In this document: positions 1 to 8,156 of the stretch, one piece after another
Layout of the letters: each line of letters starts with the position of its first letter
Position numbering within the stretch: position 1 is the stretch's first letter
Assembly (NCBI GenBank): GCA_963844695.1
Contig: CAWJPL010000021.1
Coordinates: 1 to 64,000, forward strand
Reading direction: 5' to 3'
Source: RYN-230 sp963844695
GTDB taxonomy: Bacteria > Actinomycetota > Actinomycetes > Streptosporangiales > Streptosporangiaceae
Length of the DNA stretch: 64,000 bases
Notes under the pieces: model-generated
What the model saw: only the letters and a program-made list of their open reading frames with translations
Told to the model about the DNA's origin: nothing
Databases searched by the model: none
Made by a program: the position numbers and the translations under genes

Positions 1-939
1 GCCACCCCGGCCACGGCCTGATCCGGGGTGGGTGCCTGCGGGATCAGGTTGAACTCGGTGCAGCCCGCCGCCACGTACGGGGCGAGGAACCCGGCCACGT
101 CGTCGGCGGTGCCGTAGGGGCAATAGCGCTCGAACCGCTCGAACGGGAGCTGGTAGAAGGCTTCCATGGCCGGGGCCAGGCAGGCGCGGGCGGCCTCCCT
201 GGAGTCCGCGAGCCCGCACCAGACCTGCATCGCGTGCCCGGCCGGGCGGAGTCCGCCCGGCGCGGGCCGCTTCCTCGGCCGCCATCTCGACGGCGGCCGC
301 GAAGCGCCGGGGTGAGTTCCAGATGCCCAGCCAGCCATCGCCGTACCGGCCCGCGCGCCTGATCGCGGCGTCTGAACGGCCGCCGACGATGAGCGGGATC
401 CCCGGCGCCGGGGGAGCGATGAGCGCGTCGTCCAGGTCAAAGAACCGCCCGTGGAAGGTAACCGCCTGGCCGGACAGGAGCCCGCGCAGCACGGTCAGGC
501 ATTCGTTCATCCGCGCGCCCCGGGTGGCCGGGTCCACCCCGCAGATCGCGACCTCGTGACGGTCCTCGCCGCCGATGCCCACCCCGAAGATCAGCCGCCC
601 GGGCGCGAGCCGCTCGATGTCCGCGAGCTGCCGGGCCACCAGGACTGGATGGCGCAGCGGCAGCAGGTACAGGCCGCACGAGATCCGCAACGAGGGGTGC
701 AGCGCGGCCAGCGCCGTGGCCTGCAGGAGCCCGTCGAAGCCCAGGCCCGCGATGAAGCTCACGTGGTCGGCGCAGCAGACATGATCGATGCCTGCCGCGG
801 CGATCTGGTCCAGGAAGGCCCGGGCCGTGGCCGGATCCCAGTCCAGCAGATCGGGGGGCGGGAACATGCCGACCCGCGGTGAAGCGGTGTCCAGGCCCGC
901 CGCCTTCCGGCGGGGGGCGTTCATGGCCGCCGTGCTCAT
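1..939 (-). CDS. LLM-class (luciferase-like) flavin/F420-dependent oxidoreductase, partial and frameshifted
   Basis: Cut by the left edge of the window. The protein starts MSTAAMNAPRR and shows luciferase-like TIM-barrel signatures: a CADHVSF segment, LYLLPLRHP followed by VARQLADIE, RLIFGVGIGGE, and PLIVGGRSDAA. Such enzymes use FMN or F420 for redox of diverse substrates; the substrate here is unknown. The start ATG overlaps the predicted TGA of the upstream membrane-protein gene, so the two are probably co-transcribed. Near 232-250 the frame changes: the start of the gene reads to TPPG, and the expected continuation (GHAMQVWCGL, then FYQLPFERFERYCPYG) is in another frame. A one-base indel in a GC-rich run explains this. 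Family assignment is good, integrity uncertain. Confidence 0.75.
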   Translation of the reverse strand, partial: MSTAAMNAPRRKAAGLDTASPRVGMFPPPDLLDWDPATARAFLDQIAAAGIDHVCCADHVSFIAGLGFDGLLQATALAALHPSLRISCGLYLLPLRHPVLVARQLADIERLAPGRLIFGVGIGGEDRHEVAICGVDPATRGARMNECLTVLRGLLSGQAVTFHGRFFDLDDALIAPPAPGIPLIVGGRSDAAIRRAGRYGDGWLGIWNSPRRFAAAVEMAAEEAARAGRTPPGRARDAGLVRARGLQGGRPRLPGPGHGSLLPAPVRAVRALLPLRHRRRRGRVPRPVRGGGLHRVQPDPAGTHPGSGRGRGG

Positions 940-1747
940 GGCCGGCGCCCGGTGACGGCCGTGGCTGCAAGCCCGGGATGAGCGCGGGCACGCTGGCCCG
1001 GTAGGCGGCGTACGCCGGGCCGAGGGAGCGCACCAGGTCGCGTTCCTCGAACCAGATCCCGGCCAGGATGTAGCCGGTGGCCGCCGCGGCGAACAGCAGG
1101 TGCCCCGCGGTCATGACCGGGGCGGCCCAGAAGACGATCACGAACCCGGCCATCAGCGGGTGGCGGATCCGCCGGTACAGGCCGCGCTCGGTGAACGCCG
1201 GTGGCGTGTAGCCGGTCCCGCGCACGTGGAGCCAGGCCTGCCGCAGCCCGAACAGATCAAAGTGACTGATCATGAACGTCGAGCTGATAGCCACTGCCCA
1301 CCCGGCCAGCTGCACCGCGAGGAGCACGGCGGCGGCCGGCCCGGACAGCGTCCAGACCACCCCGCCGACCGGCCGCCAGGCCCAGAACACCAGGGCGAGC
1401 GCCAGGCTCGCGGCCAGCACGAACGTCGCCCGCTCAGCCGGCCCGGGCACCGCGCGCGTCAGCCAGCGCTTGAACCCCGGACGGGCCATGACCGTGTGCT
1501 GCGCGGCGAACAGCGCGAGCAACCCCACGTCGATGGCCACCGCGAGCGGCCAGCCGGACCGAACCCCGGCGTCGATGTCCTTGGGCACGGCGTAACCGGC
1601 GAAGAATCCCACCGCGTAGACCAGCACCGCGACGAAGAGCCCGTAGGCCGCGGCCGCGTAACCAAGGATGAGTACCGCGCTGGCCCGCGCCACGGGCGGG
1701 CGCGTGGTGGCGCCCGGGGGACGGATCGTCTTCGTAGCCTCTGACAT
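936..1747 (-). CDS. NnrU / isoprenylcysteine carboxyl methyltransferase-like membrane protein
   Basis: An integral membrane protein with about five or six hydrophobic segments (for example VLILGYAAAAYGLFVAVLV). Near the C-terminus it has the signature RRIRHPLMAGFVIVFWA then FEERDLVRSLGPAYAAYR, typical of the NnrU/ICMT/PEMT-like methyltransferase fold, where the RHP and EER motifs help bind SAM. The function in this group is usually unknown. In frame the reading continues past the natural end into the next gene to about 437. A one-base shift near 965-1000 would instead end it at a TGA (936-938) overlapping the ATG of the luciferase-like gene. I take that as the true end, but the last residues are uncertain. 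Confidence 0.65.
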
Positions 1748-1859
1748 GCCTCGACGCTAGGCCGGCCGTGGCGCCGGGCGGCTATCGGGTGAACTACCGT
1801 GATCCGCCGGTCAGTCCCGGGCCAGGAAGGCTGGCCTGGCCGGGCGTCGGGCGAACTAC

Positions 1860-2870
1860 CTAGGAGCGGAGCCGGTGCTCGGTTACCCAGGCCGCGATCT
1901 GGGCCCGCGAGCGCACCTGCAGCTTGCGCCGGATGTTCTCGACGTGGGTCTCGGCCGTGCGGGGTGCGACCGACAGGCGGGTGGCGATGGACGCGTTGGT
2001 CAGCCCCTCGGCGACCAGCGCGGCCACTTCGATCTCGCGGGCGGTGAGCGGGGGCCCGGCGGTGGCCGGCTCGCCCAGGAAACCGAGCGCCGCGTCCAGC
2101 GCCGCAGCCCACTCGCCGTGGTAGTAGAGGTGACTCGAGCCCGGTAGCGGGATCAGTGCCGCGTCCGGGATGAGAGTGGCGATCTCCCGGCCCAGCTCGA
2201 AGCGGGTGGCCGGGTCCGCTTCGCGGTGCAGCACCGCGGTGCGGGCCCGGATAGCCGGCAGCAACGCCCGGACGTCGGTGCTGTAGTAGAGCTCCAGGAG
2301 CCGGCTGGCCACCGCCGCCGACGCACTGGCCCGGGCCAGCCGGGCCACGGCCTCGATCTCCGCCGCGTCCGGGTCCGGGATGAAGATGCCGGTCAGCACC
2401 TTTGATCCCAGGCCCCAGTGGGCCCGCATCAGGGCCACGATCGACTCCCTGACCTCGGGCGGCGCCAGGTCGCGGCCGGCGGCGCACGTCCCGTACACCA
2501 CGAGCGCGTCGACCCGCTCCGGGTACCGCGCGGCGATCGTGGCGGCGAGCTGGCCGCCCTGGGACGCGCCGAACAGGCTGAAACGGCCGGCCCCGGCCGC
2601 GTCGGCCACGGCCAGGGCCGCCGTCACCTGCGCGTCGAAGGACAGATCGATCCCGTCCCGGTCGGACAGCCCGCAGCCGGGCTTGTCGTAGCGGATCACG
2701 GTGAACCGGTCAGCCAGGCCGGCCACGAAGGGAGCGAAGGAGAAGAGCTCCAGCTGCCCGCGGAGGTGGGTCACCCAGCCTGAGTCGAACAACAGGGCCG
2801 GGCCGGAACCCGACGTCGAGTAGGCGACGCGGCCTGCCGGAGTACTGGCGTACCTGATCGTCGGCCTCAC
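1860..2870 (-). CDS. Alpha/beta-hydrolase fused to LuxR-type DNA-binding domain
   Basis: A 336-residue fusion. Residues 1 to about 265 form an alpha/beta hydrolase with nucleophile elbow GASQGG, RYDKPGCGLSD after the oxyanion region, and a late His (GSSHLYY). Residues about 270-336 form a LuxR/FixJ helix-turn-helix: LTAREIEVAALVAEGLTN, then RTAETHVENIRRKL. The start is a GTG with no strong ribosome site visible. It precedes the NnrU-like and luciferase-like genes on the same strand with a gap of about 110 bp, so it may regulate or be transcribed with them. The architecture suggests a one-component regulator in which the hydrolase senses or processes a small molecule. That role is inferred from domains only. 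Confidence 0.85.
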   Translation of the reverse strand: MRPTIRYASTPAGRVAYSTSGSGPALLFDSGWVTHLRGQLELFSFAPFVAGLADRFTVIRYDKPGCGLSDRDGIDLSFDAQVTAALAVADAAGAGRFSLFGASQGGQLAATIAARYPERVDALVVYGTCAAGRDLAPPEVRESIVALMRAHWGLGSKVLTGIFIPDPDAAEIEAVARLARASASAAVASRLLELYYSTDVRALLPAIRARTAVLHREADPATRFELGREIATLIPDAALIPLPGSSHLYYHGEWAAALDAALGFLGEPATAGPPLTAREIEVAALVAEGLTNASIATRLSVAPRTAETHVENIRRKLQVRSRAQIAAWVTEHRLRS

Positions 2871-2986
2871 CCGACCAGGCTGTCAGCCCGGCTGGGCCGG
2901 GTAAAGGCAGGCGCACCGGCCGCGATCATCGCGCGCCCTTCCCCGGTGCTGCCAACACGGTGCGGCCAGACTTCCGCTCTGCCGCT

Positions 2987-3002
2987 AAACTGCATACAGT
3001 TT
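2987..3002 (+). promoter_or_regulatory. GntR-type operator AAACTGCATACAGTTT upstream of the hydratase operon
   Basis: The sequence AAACTGCATACAGTTT is a near-perfect inverted repeat (AAACTG, four-base centre, CAGTTT). The same element recurs near 10844, 12660, 21642-21673 and 22621. On this strand it contains TACAGT (2995-3000), a possible -10 hexamer, which would place transcription start near 3007, upstream of the GTG at 3040. The -35 region is weak (TTCCGC at 2972-2977). The regulator is inferred to be the GntR protein at 12746. Confidence 0.8.
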
Positions 3003-3039
3003 GTCGGAGAGGGACCGCGGACCAGGAGGGCAGACGACC

Positions 3040-3846
3040 GTGAATCAGCAGGAGCGCGAGGAGATCGCCGAGCTGTTGCTGGAGGTGTATGCGAGCCACG
3101 AACCGGTCGAGCCGCTGACCGCGAAGTTCGCCGGCCTGACCGTCGAGGACGCTTACGAGATCCAGTTGCTCCAGGTTCGCCGCTGGCTCGACGGGGGAGC
3201 GCGGATCAAGGGGCACAAGGTCGGCCTGACCTCAGCCGCGATGCAGCGCCAGCTGGGGGTGGACCAGCCGGACTACGGCCATCTGCTGGACCGCATGTTC
3301 TGGCTGGAGTACGAGCCGATCCCTATCTCCCGCTTCCTGCAGCCCCGGGTCGAGCCGGAGATGGCGTTCGTCCTGGCCCGCCCGCTGCGCGGCCCCGGGG
3401 TCACGGTGGCCGAGGCGATCGCCGCGGTGGACTTCGTGCTGCCCGCGCTGGAACTGATCGACTCACGGATCCGGGACTGGAAGATCGGGCTGGCCGACAC
3501 CATCGCGGACAACGCCTCGTCCGGGGGGGTCGTGCTGGGCGGCAGCCCGGTGCCGCTGGCCGCGGCCGACCTGCGGCTGGCGGGCTGCACTCTGCACAAG
3601 AACGGTGAGCTGGCCGGGACCGGCGCGGGCGGCGCGGTGCTCGGTTCGCCGCTCACCTCCCTGGTGTGGCTGGCGAACACGGTCGGGGCCCGGGGCGTGG
3701 TCCTGGAGCCCGGCCAGGTGATCCTGCCCGGGTCGGTGACCGCCGCGATCCCCGTCGGTGCGGGCGACACCGTGACCGCGACGTTCGCGGGGCTGGGCAG
3801 CGTGACCGCACGGTTCGGTCCGGGCGAACGAACGGAGCAACGATGA
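3040..3846 (+). CDS. 2-keto-4-pentenoate (2-hydroxypentadienoate) hydratase
   Basis: A 268-residue member of the MhpD/DmpE family (FAH fold). It adds water to 2-hydroxypenta-2,4-dienoate to give 4-hydroxy-2-oxovalerate in the lower meta-cleavage pathway. Visible signatures: IKGHKVGLTS near the N-terminus, metal-ligand segment VEPEMAFVL, ELIDSRIRDWKI, ADNASSGG, and a C-terminal GDTVTATFAGLGSV. The frame is open from a TTG at 3001, but that codon lies in the operator. The GTG at 3040 has AGGAGG ten bases upstream and was chosen. Its stop overlaps the next ATG (ATGA), starting a four-gene operon whose order matches dmpEFGH-type clusters. A second family member closes the same operon. Confidence 0.88.
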   Translation: MNQQEREEIAELLLEVYASHEPVEPLTAKFAGLTVEDAYEIQLLQVRRWLDGGARIKGHKVGLTSAAMQRQLGVDQPDYGHLLDRMFWLEYEPIPISRFLQPRVEPEMAFVLARPLRGPGVTVAEAIAAVDFVLPALELIDSRIRDWKIGLADTIADNASSGGVVLGGSPVPLAAADLRLAGCTLHKNGELAGTGAGGAVLGSPLTSLVWLANTVGARGVVLEPGQVILPGSVTAAIPVGAGDTVTATFAGLGSVTARFGPGERTEQR

Positions 3847-4748
3847 CCAAGGCGACGGCCGCGATTGTGGGACCGGGCAACATCGGCACGGACCTGCTGG
3901 CCAAGCTGCAGCGCAGCGAGCATGTCGAGGTGGCCTACATGGTGGGGGTAGACCCGGCCTCCGAGGGCCTGGAGCGGGCCCGGCGGGCGGGGGTCGAGGC
4001 GTCCGCCGGAGGCGTGGACTGGCTGCTGGACCGGCCCGAGCGGCCGGACCTGGTGTTCGAGGCGACCTCGGCCCGGGCTCACCTGGCCAACGCGCCGCGC
4101 TACGCCGGGGCGGGCATCCAGGTGGTGGACCTGACCCCGGCCGCGGTCGGGCCGATGGTGTGCCCGCCGGTCAACCTGGGCGAGCATCTGGCCGCGCCCA
4201 ACGTCAACATGATCACCTGTGGCGGCCAGGCCACCATTCCCGTGGTCCGCGCGGTGTCGGCCGTGACGCCGGTGCCGTATGCGGAGATCGTGGCCTCTAT
4301 CGCGTCGCGCTCCGCCGGGCCGGGAACCCGGGCCAACATCGACGAGTTCACCGTGACCACGGCGCGGGCCATCGAGTCGATCGGCGGCGCGGAGCGCGGC
4401 AAGGCAGTCATCATCCTGAACCCGGTCGACCCGCCGATGATCATGCGGGACACCGTGTTCTGCGCGATCAGCCCGGACGCCGACCAGGACGCGGTCGTGG
4501 ACTCGGTGCTGGCCATGGTGGCCGAGGTGGCCCGGTACGTGCCGGGCTACACACTGCGCGCCGACCCGCAGTTCGACCCGCCCGCCCCGGAGTGGGGCGG
4601 GCAGGCGCGGGTCGCGGTGTTCCTGGAGGTCCGCGGCAACGGCGACTACCTGCCCCCGTGGGCCGGCAACCTGGACATCATGACCGCCGCCGCCGCGCGG
4701 GTCGGGGACCTGCTCGCCGCCGCGTCCCGCACGGGGGTGACGGCATGA
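3843..4748 (+). CDS. Acetaldehyde dehydrogenase (acylating)
   Basis: 301 residues, the usual length for the DmpF/MhpF family. The enzyme oxidises acetaldehyde, passed to it by the aldolase, to acetyl-CoA with NAD+ and CoA. Seen: N-terminal nucleotide-binding IVGPGNIGTDL, the thiolate region NMITCGGQATIP with the expected catalytic Cys126, then NIDEFTVTTARAIE and a C-terminal GNLDIMTAAA. It overlaps the hydratase stop by four bases and the aldolase start by four, consistent with the obligate aldolase-dehydrogenase complex known in this family. Nothing in the sequence suggests inactivity. Confidence 0.93.
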   Translation: MTKATAAIVGPGNIGTDLLAKLQRSEHVEVAYMVGVDPASEGLERARRAGVEASAGGVDWLLDRPERPDLVFEATSARAHLANAPRYAGAGIQVVDLTPAAVGPMVCPPVNLGEHLAAPNVNMITCGGQATIPVVRAVSAVTPVPYAEIVASIASRSAGPGTRANIDEFTVTTARAIESIGGAERGKAVIILNPVDPPMIMRDTVFCAISPDADQDAVVDSVLAMVAEVARYVPGYTLRADPQFDPPAPEWGGQARVAVFLEVRGNGDYLPPWAGNLDIMTAAAARVGDLLAAASRTGVTA

Positions 4749-5776
4749 CCCGCGACCTGCGCATCACCGACTCCACGTTGCGGGACGGCTCACACGCGAT
4801 GGCCCACCGGTTCACCGAGGCCCAGGTCCGCCAGGTGGTCGCGGCGCTGGACGCGGCCGGGGTGGAGGTCATCGAGGTCTCGCACGGCGACGGGCTGGGC
4901 GGCTCGTCCTTCAACTACGGCTTCTCGGCGGTGGACGATATCCGGCTGGTCCGCGCCGCGGCCGACGAAGCGGTGGCGGCGAAGATCGCGGTCCTGCTGC
5001 TGCCGGGGCTGGGCACGGTGGAGGACCTGAAGGACGCCCGTGAGGCCGGCGCGTCGGTGGCCCGGATCGCGACCCACTGCACCGAGGCCGACGTGTCGGT
5101 CCAGCACTTCGCGGCCGCGCGGGACCTGGGCATGGAGACCGTGGGCTTCCTCATGCTCGCCCACCGGCTCGATCCCGCCGCGCTGGCCGCGCAGGCCCGG
5201 ATCATGGCCGACGCCGGCGCGGAGTGCGTGTACGTCGTCGATTCCGCCGGGGCGATGGTGCTGGGCGACGCGCAGGAGCGGGTCCGGGCCCTGATCGGGG
5301 AGCTCGGCGCCGACGCGCAGGTGGGCTTCCACGGGCACCAGAACCTGTCCCTCGGGGTGGCCAACTCCGTGCTCGCCTACCAGGAGGGCGCGACCCAGAT
5401 CGACGGGGCGCTGTGTGCCCTCGGCGCCGGGGCCGGCAACTCACCGACCGAGGTGCTGGCGGCCACGTTCGACCGGCTGGGCATCCGCACCGGGGTGGAC
5501 GTGCTGGGCGTGCTGGCCGCCGCCGAGGAAGTGGTCCGGCCGATCATCCCCCGGCTGCCGTCGATGGACCGTTCCTCGGTGGTGCAGGGCTACGCCGGGG
5601 TCTACTCCTCCTTCCTGCTGCACGCCCAGCGCGCCGCGCAGCGGTACGGCGTGCCCGCGCACGAGATCCTGCAGCGGGTCGGTGAGGCCGGGTACGTGGG
5701 CGGCCAGGAAGACATGATCATCGACGTGGCACTCCAGCTCCTGCAGGAGCGCGAGACGGCAGGAGCAGCAGGATGA
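4745..5776 (+). CDS. 4-hydroxy-2-oxovalerate aldolase
   Basis: A 343-residue DmpG/MhpE-family class II pyruvate aldolase of the HMGL-like TIM-barrel group. It cleaves 4-hydroxy-2-oxovalerate to pyruvate and acetaldehyde using a divalent metal. Motifs: DSTLRDGSHA at the N-terminus (Arg and Asp of the active site), EVSHGDGLGGSSFNYG, and GFHGHQNLSLGVAN, whose HxH supplies metal ligands. A C-terminal helical communication domain follows (VVQGYAGVYSSFLLHA). It forms a channelling complex with the acylating dehydrogenase just upstream (known for the family). Start and stop are each overlapped by neighbours (ATGA), so translation is probably coupled. Confidence 0.94.
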   Translation: MTRDLRITDSTLRDGSHAMAHRFTEAQVRQVVAALDAAGVEVIEVSHGDGLGGSSFNYGFSAVDDIRLVRAAADEAVAAKIAVLLLPGLGTVEDLKDAREAGASVARIATHCTEADVSVQHFAAARDLGMETVGFLMLAHRLDPAALAAQARIMADAGAECVYVVDSAGAMVLGDAQERVRALIGELGADAQVGFHGHQNLSLGVANSVLAYQEGATQIDGALCALGAGAGNSPTEVLAATFDRLGIRTGVDVLGVLAAAEEVVRPIIPRLPSMDRSSVVQGYAGVYSSFLLHAQRAAQRYGVPAHEILQRVGEAGYVGGQEDMIIDVALQLLQERETAGAAG

Positions 5777-6549
5777 CGGACTGGACCGTGGACTCGGCGG
5801 CCACGGCGCTGCTGGACGCCGAAGACGGCCGGGCGGACCGGGAGCCGCTCACCGACGACTGGCCCGGCCTGGACCTGGCCACCGGGTACGCGGTGCAGGA
5901 CGAGACGCTGCGCCGCAGGCTGGACCGCGGCGAGCGGCTGGCCGGCCTCAAGCTGGGGCTGACCAGCCGGGCCAAGCAGCAGCGGATGGGCATCACCACG
6001 CCGCTGACGGCGTGGCTGACCGACGCCATGGTGCTGCCTGCCGGGGCGGCCGTGCCCCGGGACCGGCTGATCCACCCGAGGGCCGAGCCGGAGATCGTGT
6101 TCGTGATGCGGGACCGGCTGGCCGGGCCCGGCGTCACCGCGGCCACGGCGCTGGCCGCGGTGGGCTCGGTGCACGGTGGCGTGGAGATCATCGACAGCCG
6201 GTACCGCGACTTCCGGTTCACGCTGCCCGACGTGGTGGCCGACAACGCCTCCGCGGGGTGCTTCGTGACCGGGCCGGTCGGCGTGCCGCCCGCGGGCCTG
6301 GACCTGGCGCTGGAGGCCTGCCTCCTCGAAGTGAACGGGCAGGTGGTGGACTCGGCCACGGGAGCAGCCGTGCAGGGTCATCCCGCCGAGGCGCTGGCCC
6401 TGGCGGCCAACGACCTGGGCCGCCGGGGGCTGGCCATCGAGCCCGGCTGGATCGTGCTCACCGGTGGCATGACCGACGCGGTCCCGGTGCCCGAGGGCAC
6501 CTCGGTCGCCGTCCACTTCACCCACCTGGGCTCGATCTTCCTCCCCTGA
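5773..6549 (+). CDS. 2-oxo-3-hexenedioate decarboxylase / hydratase family protein
   Basis: 258 residues, same FAH-like family as the first gene of the operon: LAGLKLGLTSRAKQ near the N-terminus, EPEIVFVM metal-ligand segment, EIIDSRYRDFRF, ADNASAGCFV and TSVAVHFTHLGSI at the end. In catechol meta pathways this position is held by 4-oxalocrotonate decarboxylase (DmpH-like), which makes 2-hydroxypentadienoate. No oxalocrotonate tautomerase or semialdehyde dehydrogenase is seen, so a decarboxylase role is inferred from gene order only. It could instead be a second hydratase for a substituted dienoate. It starts in an ATGA overlap with the aldolase gene and is followed by a strong inverted repeat. 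Confidence 0.8.
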   Translation: MTDWTVDSAATALLDAEDGRADREPLTDDWPGLDLATGYAVQDETLRRRLDRGERLAGLKLGLTSRAKQQRMGITTPLTAWLTDAMVLPAGAAVPRDRLIHPRAEPEIVFVMRDRLAGPGVTAATALAAVGSVHGGVEIIDSRYRDFRFTLPDVVADNASAGCFVTGPVGVPPAGLDLALEACLLEVNGQVVDSATGAAVQGHPAEALALAANDLGRRGLAIEPGWIVLTGGMTDAVPVPEGTSVAVHFTHLGSIFLP

Positions 6550-6556
6550 GCCCCAA

Positions 6557-6679
6557 CAGTCCCGCCAGCCCCCCGGGGGCTTGCCTTGCCCCACGTGATC
6601 ATGACGTAGGTGTCGTTCCAACGACACCTACGTCATGATCACGAACTAGAACGGAACCCTTAGGGGGCTGGCGGGGCTG
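6557..6679. terminator. Nested inverted repeats, probable bidirectional terminator between convergent operons
   Basis: Two 24-base arms (6594-6617 and 6620-6643) are perfect reverse complements separated by only CC. The inner part reads ACGACACCTACGTCATGATC on the right arm. Around them, 6557-6573 and 6663-6679 form a second inverted pair matching at 16 of 17 positions. The element lies between the end of the rightward hydratase operon and the end of the leftward flavin oxidase gene, where a bidirectional terminator is expected. The nested layout could equally be a small palindromic mobile repeat reused as a terminator. Confidence 0.8.
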
Positions 6680-6710
6680 ACCGGGCTGGAGGGCTGGAGG
6701 GGGCGTGGCT

Positions 6711-8156
6711 CTACGAGGCCGGGGCCTCAGCCGGCGCCGCCGCGGGGACGATGTTGGCGTTGACGCTGAACAGGTTCTCCGGGTCGTACTGGGCCTTGAT
6801 CCGGCCCAGCCGGGCGTACTTCTCCGGCCCGCCCATGGCCTCGACCACCCGGTCCATCTCGTCGAAGTTGAGCATGTTGACGTAGACGCCCTGGCCGGTC
6901 CAGGGCTTGAGGCCAGCGACCGCGTCCCGGGTCATCTGGATGTACTCGCCGTCGCGGGCCGGGTCGTCCCAGCGCATCGCGAAGTTCAGCCACAGCAGGT
7001 AACCGCGGTTGGAGAAGGCGGTGGCGTCCTCGGCCACGTCGCCGATGGCCCCGCCCAGGCCGATGATCTCGACCTCGCCCTCCATGGGCATGTCCTTCCA
7101 GAAGTCCACCAGCTTGTCGATCGCCTCATCCGCCAGCTCGGCGACGTGCGCCTCCTTGGTGTAGTAGCGGTGGCCGTCCTCGAACTCCTTGTCGATCAGG
7201 TGCTGCACCCCCGCGGCGAAGGGCAGCACGGTCGAGGCCTTCAGGATCGGCTCGCCCACGCCGCTCAGGCGCTCGATCAGCTCGGCGCCGGCCGGGTCCT
7301 CCGCGTCGTCCAGCCACATCGAGAAGAGCATCACCACGCGTTTGCCCACGATCTCCGGCGGGACGAACGGCAGGGCGGGCATGTCGTGCTTGAGCGCCGC
7401 GTGCCAGCCGACCGTGCGCGGCAGCGTCGGCACCAGCGCCGCGTACTCGCGCAGCGCCGCAGCCGCGTGCTCCTCGTCGTAGAGGGATACCCCGATCCGC
7501 ATCATCGGGCCGAAGTCGTGCGCGGCGAAGGTGAACCGGGTGACGATGCCGAAGTTGCCGCCACCGCCGCGCAGCGCCCAGAACAGGTCGGGGTGGGAGT
7601 CCGCGGAGACCTCGATCACCTCGCCGCTGGCCAGCACGAGCTCCAGGGCGACGAACTGGTCGCAGGTCAGGCCGTGCTTGCGGGAGAACCAGCCGATCCC
7701 GCCGCCCAGGGCCAGGCCGGCCACGCCGGTCTCGGACATGATGCCGGCCGGGACGACCAGCGCATGCGGCGCGGTGGCCGCGTCCACGGTGCCCAGCAGG
7801 CAGCCGCCGCCCGCGTGGACCAGCTTGCGCTCGGGGTCCACGGTGACCTCCCGCAGCCCGCCCAGGTCGATGGTCAGCCCGCCCTCGGACATGCCCTTGC
7901 CCGCCACGTTGTGCCCGCCGCAGCGGACCGAGGGCGGCAGGCCGTGCTCGCGGGCCACGTTGACCGCGGCCACCACGTCCGCGGTGCTGGTGCAGCGCAG
8001 GATCAGCCCCGGCTGCCGGTCGATCATGGAGTTCCAGACCTGCCGGGCGTCTTCGTACTCCGCGTGGTCGGGGCCGATGATGTCGCCCTTGAACTGCCCG
8101 GCCAGCTCGTCTGTGATGCGCTGCCGCAGCCCGGCGTCCACCAGACCGGCGCTCAT
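6711..8156 (-). CDS. FAD-linked oxidase, berberine-bridge-enzyme (BBE) type
   Basis: 481 residues. An FAD-binding PCMH domain (about residues 40-210) has LILRCTSTADVVAAV, RCGGHNVAGKG with His82 in the position used for 8-alpha-histidyl FAD attachment, and GLALGGGIGWFSRKHGL. A BBE C-terminal segment follows (YVNMLNFDE, YARLGRIKAQYDPENLF). The Cys that forms the second covalent bond in bicovalent BBE enzymes is replaced: the site reads AGIMSETG where plant BBE has AGVCPTVG. It is the last gene of a leftward operon, overlapping the DUF1857 gene by four bases. The substrate is unknown; oxidation of an alcohol or phenolic intermediate of the regulon is a reasonable guess. Confidence 0.88.
   Translation of the reverse strand: MSAGLVDAGLRQRITDELAGQFKGDIIGPDHAEYEDARQVWNSMIDRQPGLILRCTSTADVVAAVNVAREHGLPPSVRCGGHNVAGKGMSEGGLTIDLGGLREVTVDPERKLVHAGGGCLLGTVDAATAPHALVVPAGIMSETGVAGLALGGGIGWFSRKHGLTCDQFVALELVLASGEVIEVSADSHPDLFWALRGGGGNFGIVTRFTFAAHDFGPMMRIGVSLYDEEHAAAALREYAALVPTLPRTVGWHAALKHDMPALPFVPPEIVGKRVVMLFSMWLDDAEDPAGAELIERLSGVGEPILKASTVLPFAAGVQHLIDKEFEDGHRYYTKEAHVAELADEAIDKLVDFWKDMPMEGEVEIIGLGGAIGDVAEDATAFSNRGYLLWLNFAMRWDDPARDGEYIQMTRDAVAGLKPWTGQGVYVNMLNFDEMDRVVEAMGGPEKYARLGRIKAQYDPENLFSVNANIVPAAAPAEAPAS

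Noticed and set aside
437..936. In-frame C-terminal extension of the NnrU-like protein
   Set aside because: The extension is a shadow of the luciferase-like gene; a one-base shift gives a stop that overlaps the next start codon instead.
3001..3039. TTG start at 3001 for the first hydratase
   Set aside because: It lies inside the operator and lacks a ribosome site; the GTG at 3040 has AGGAGG upstream.
7600..7720. Cys in HGLTCDQF as a second covalent flavin link
   Set aside because: It is about 20 residues downstream of the known Cys position in bicovalent BBE enzymes, which here is Met.
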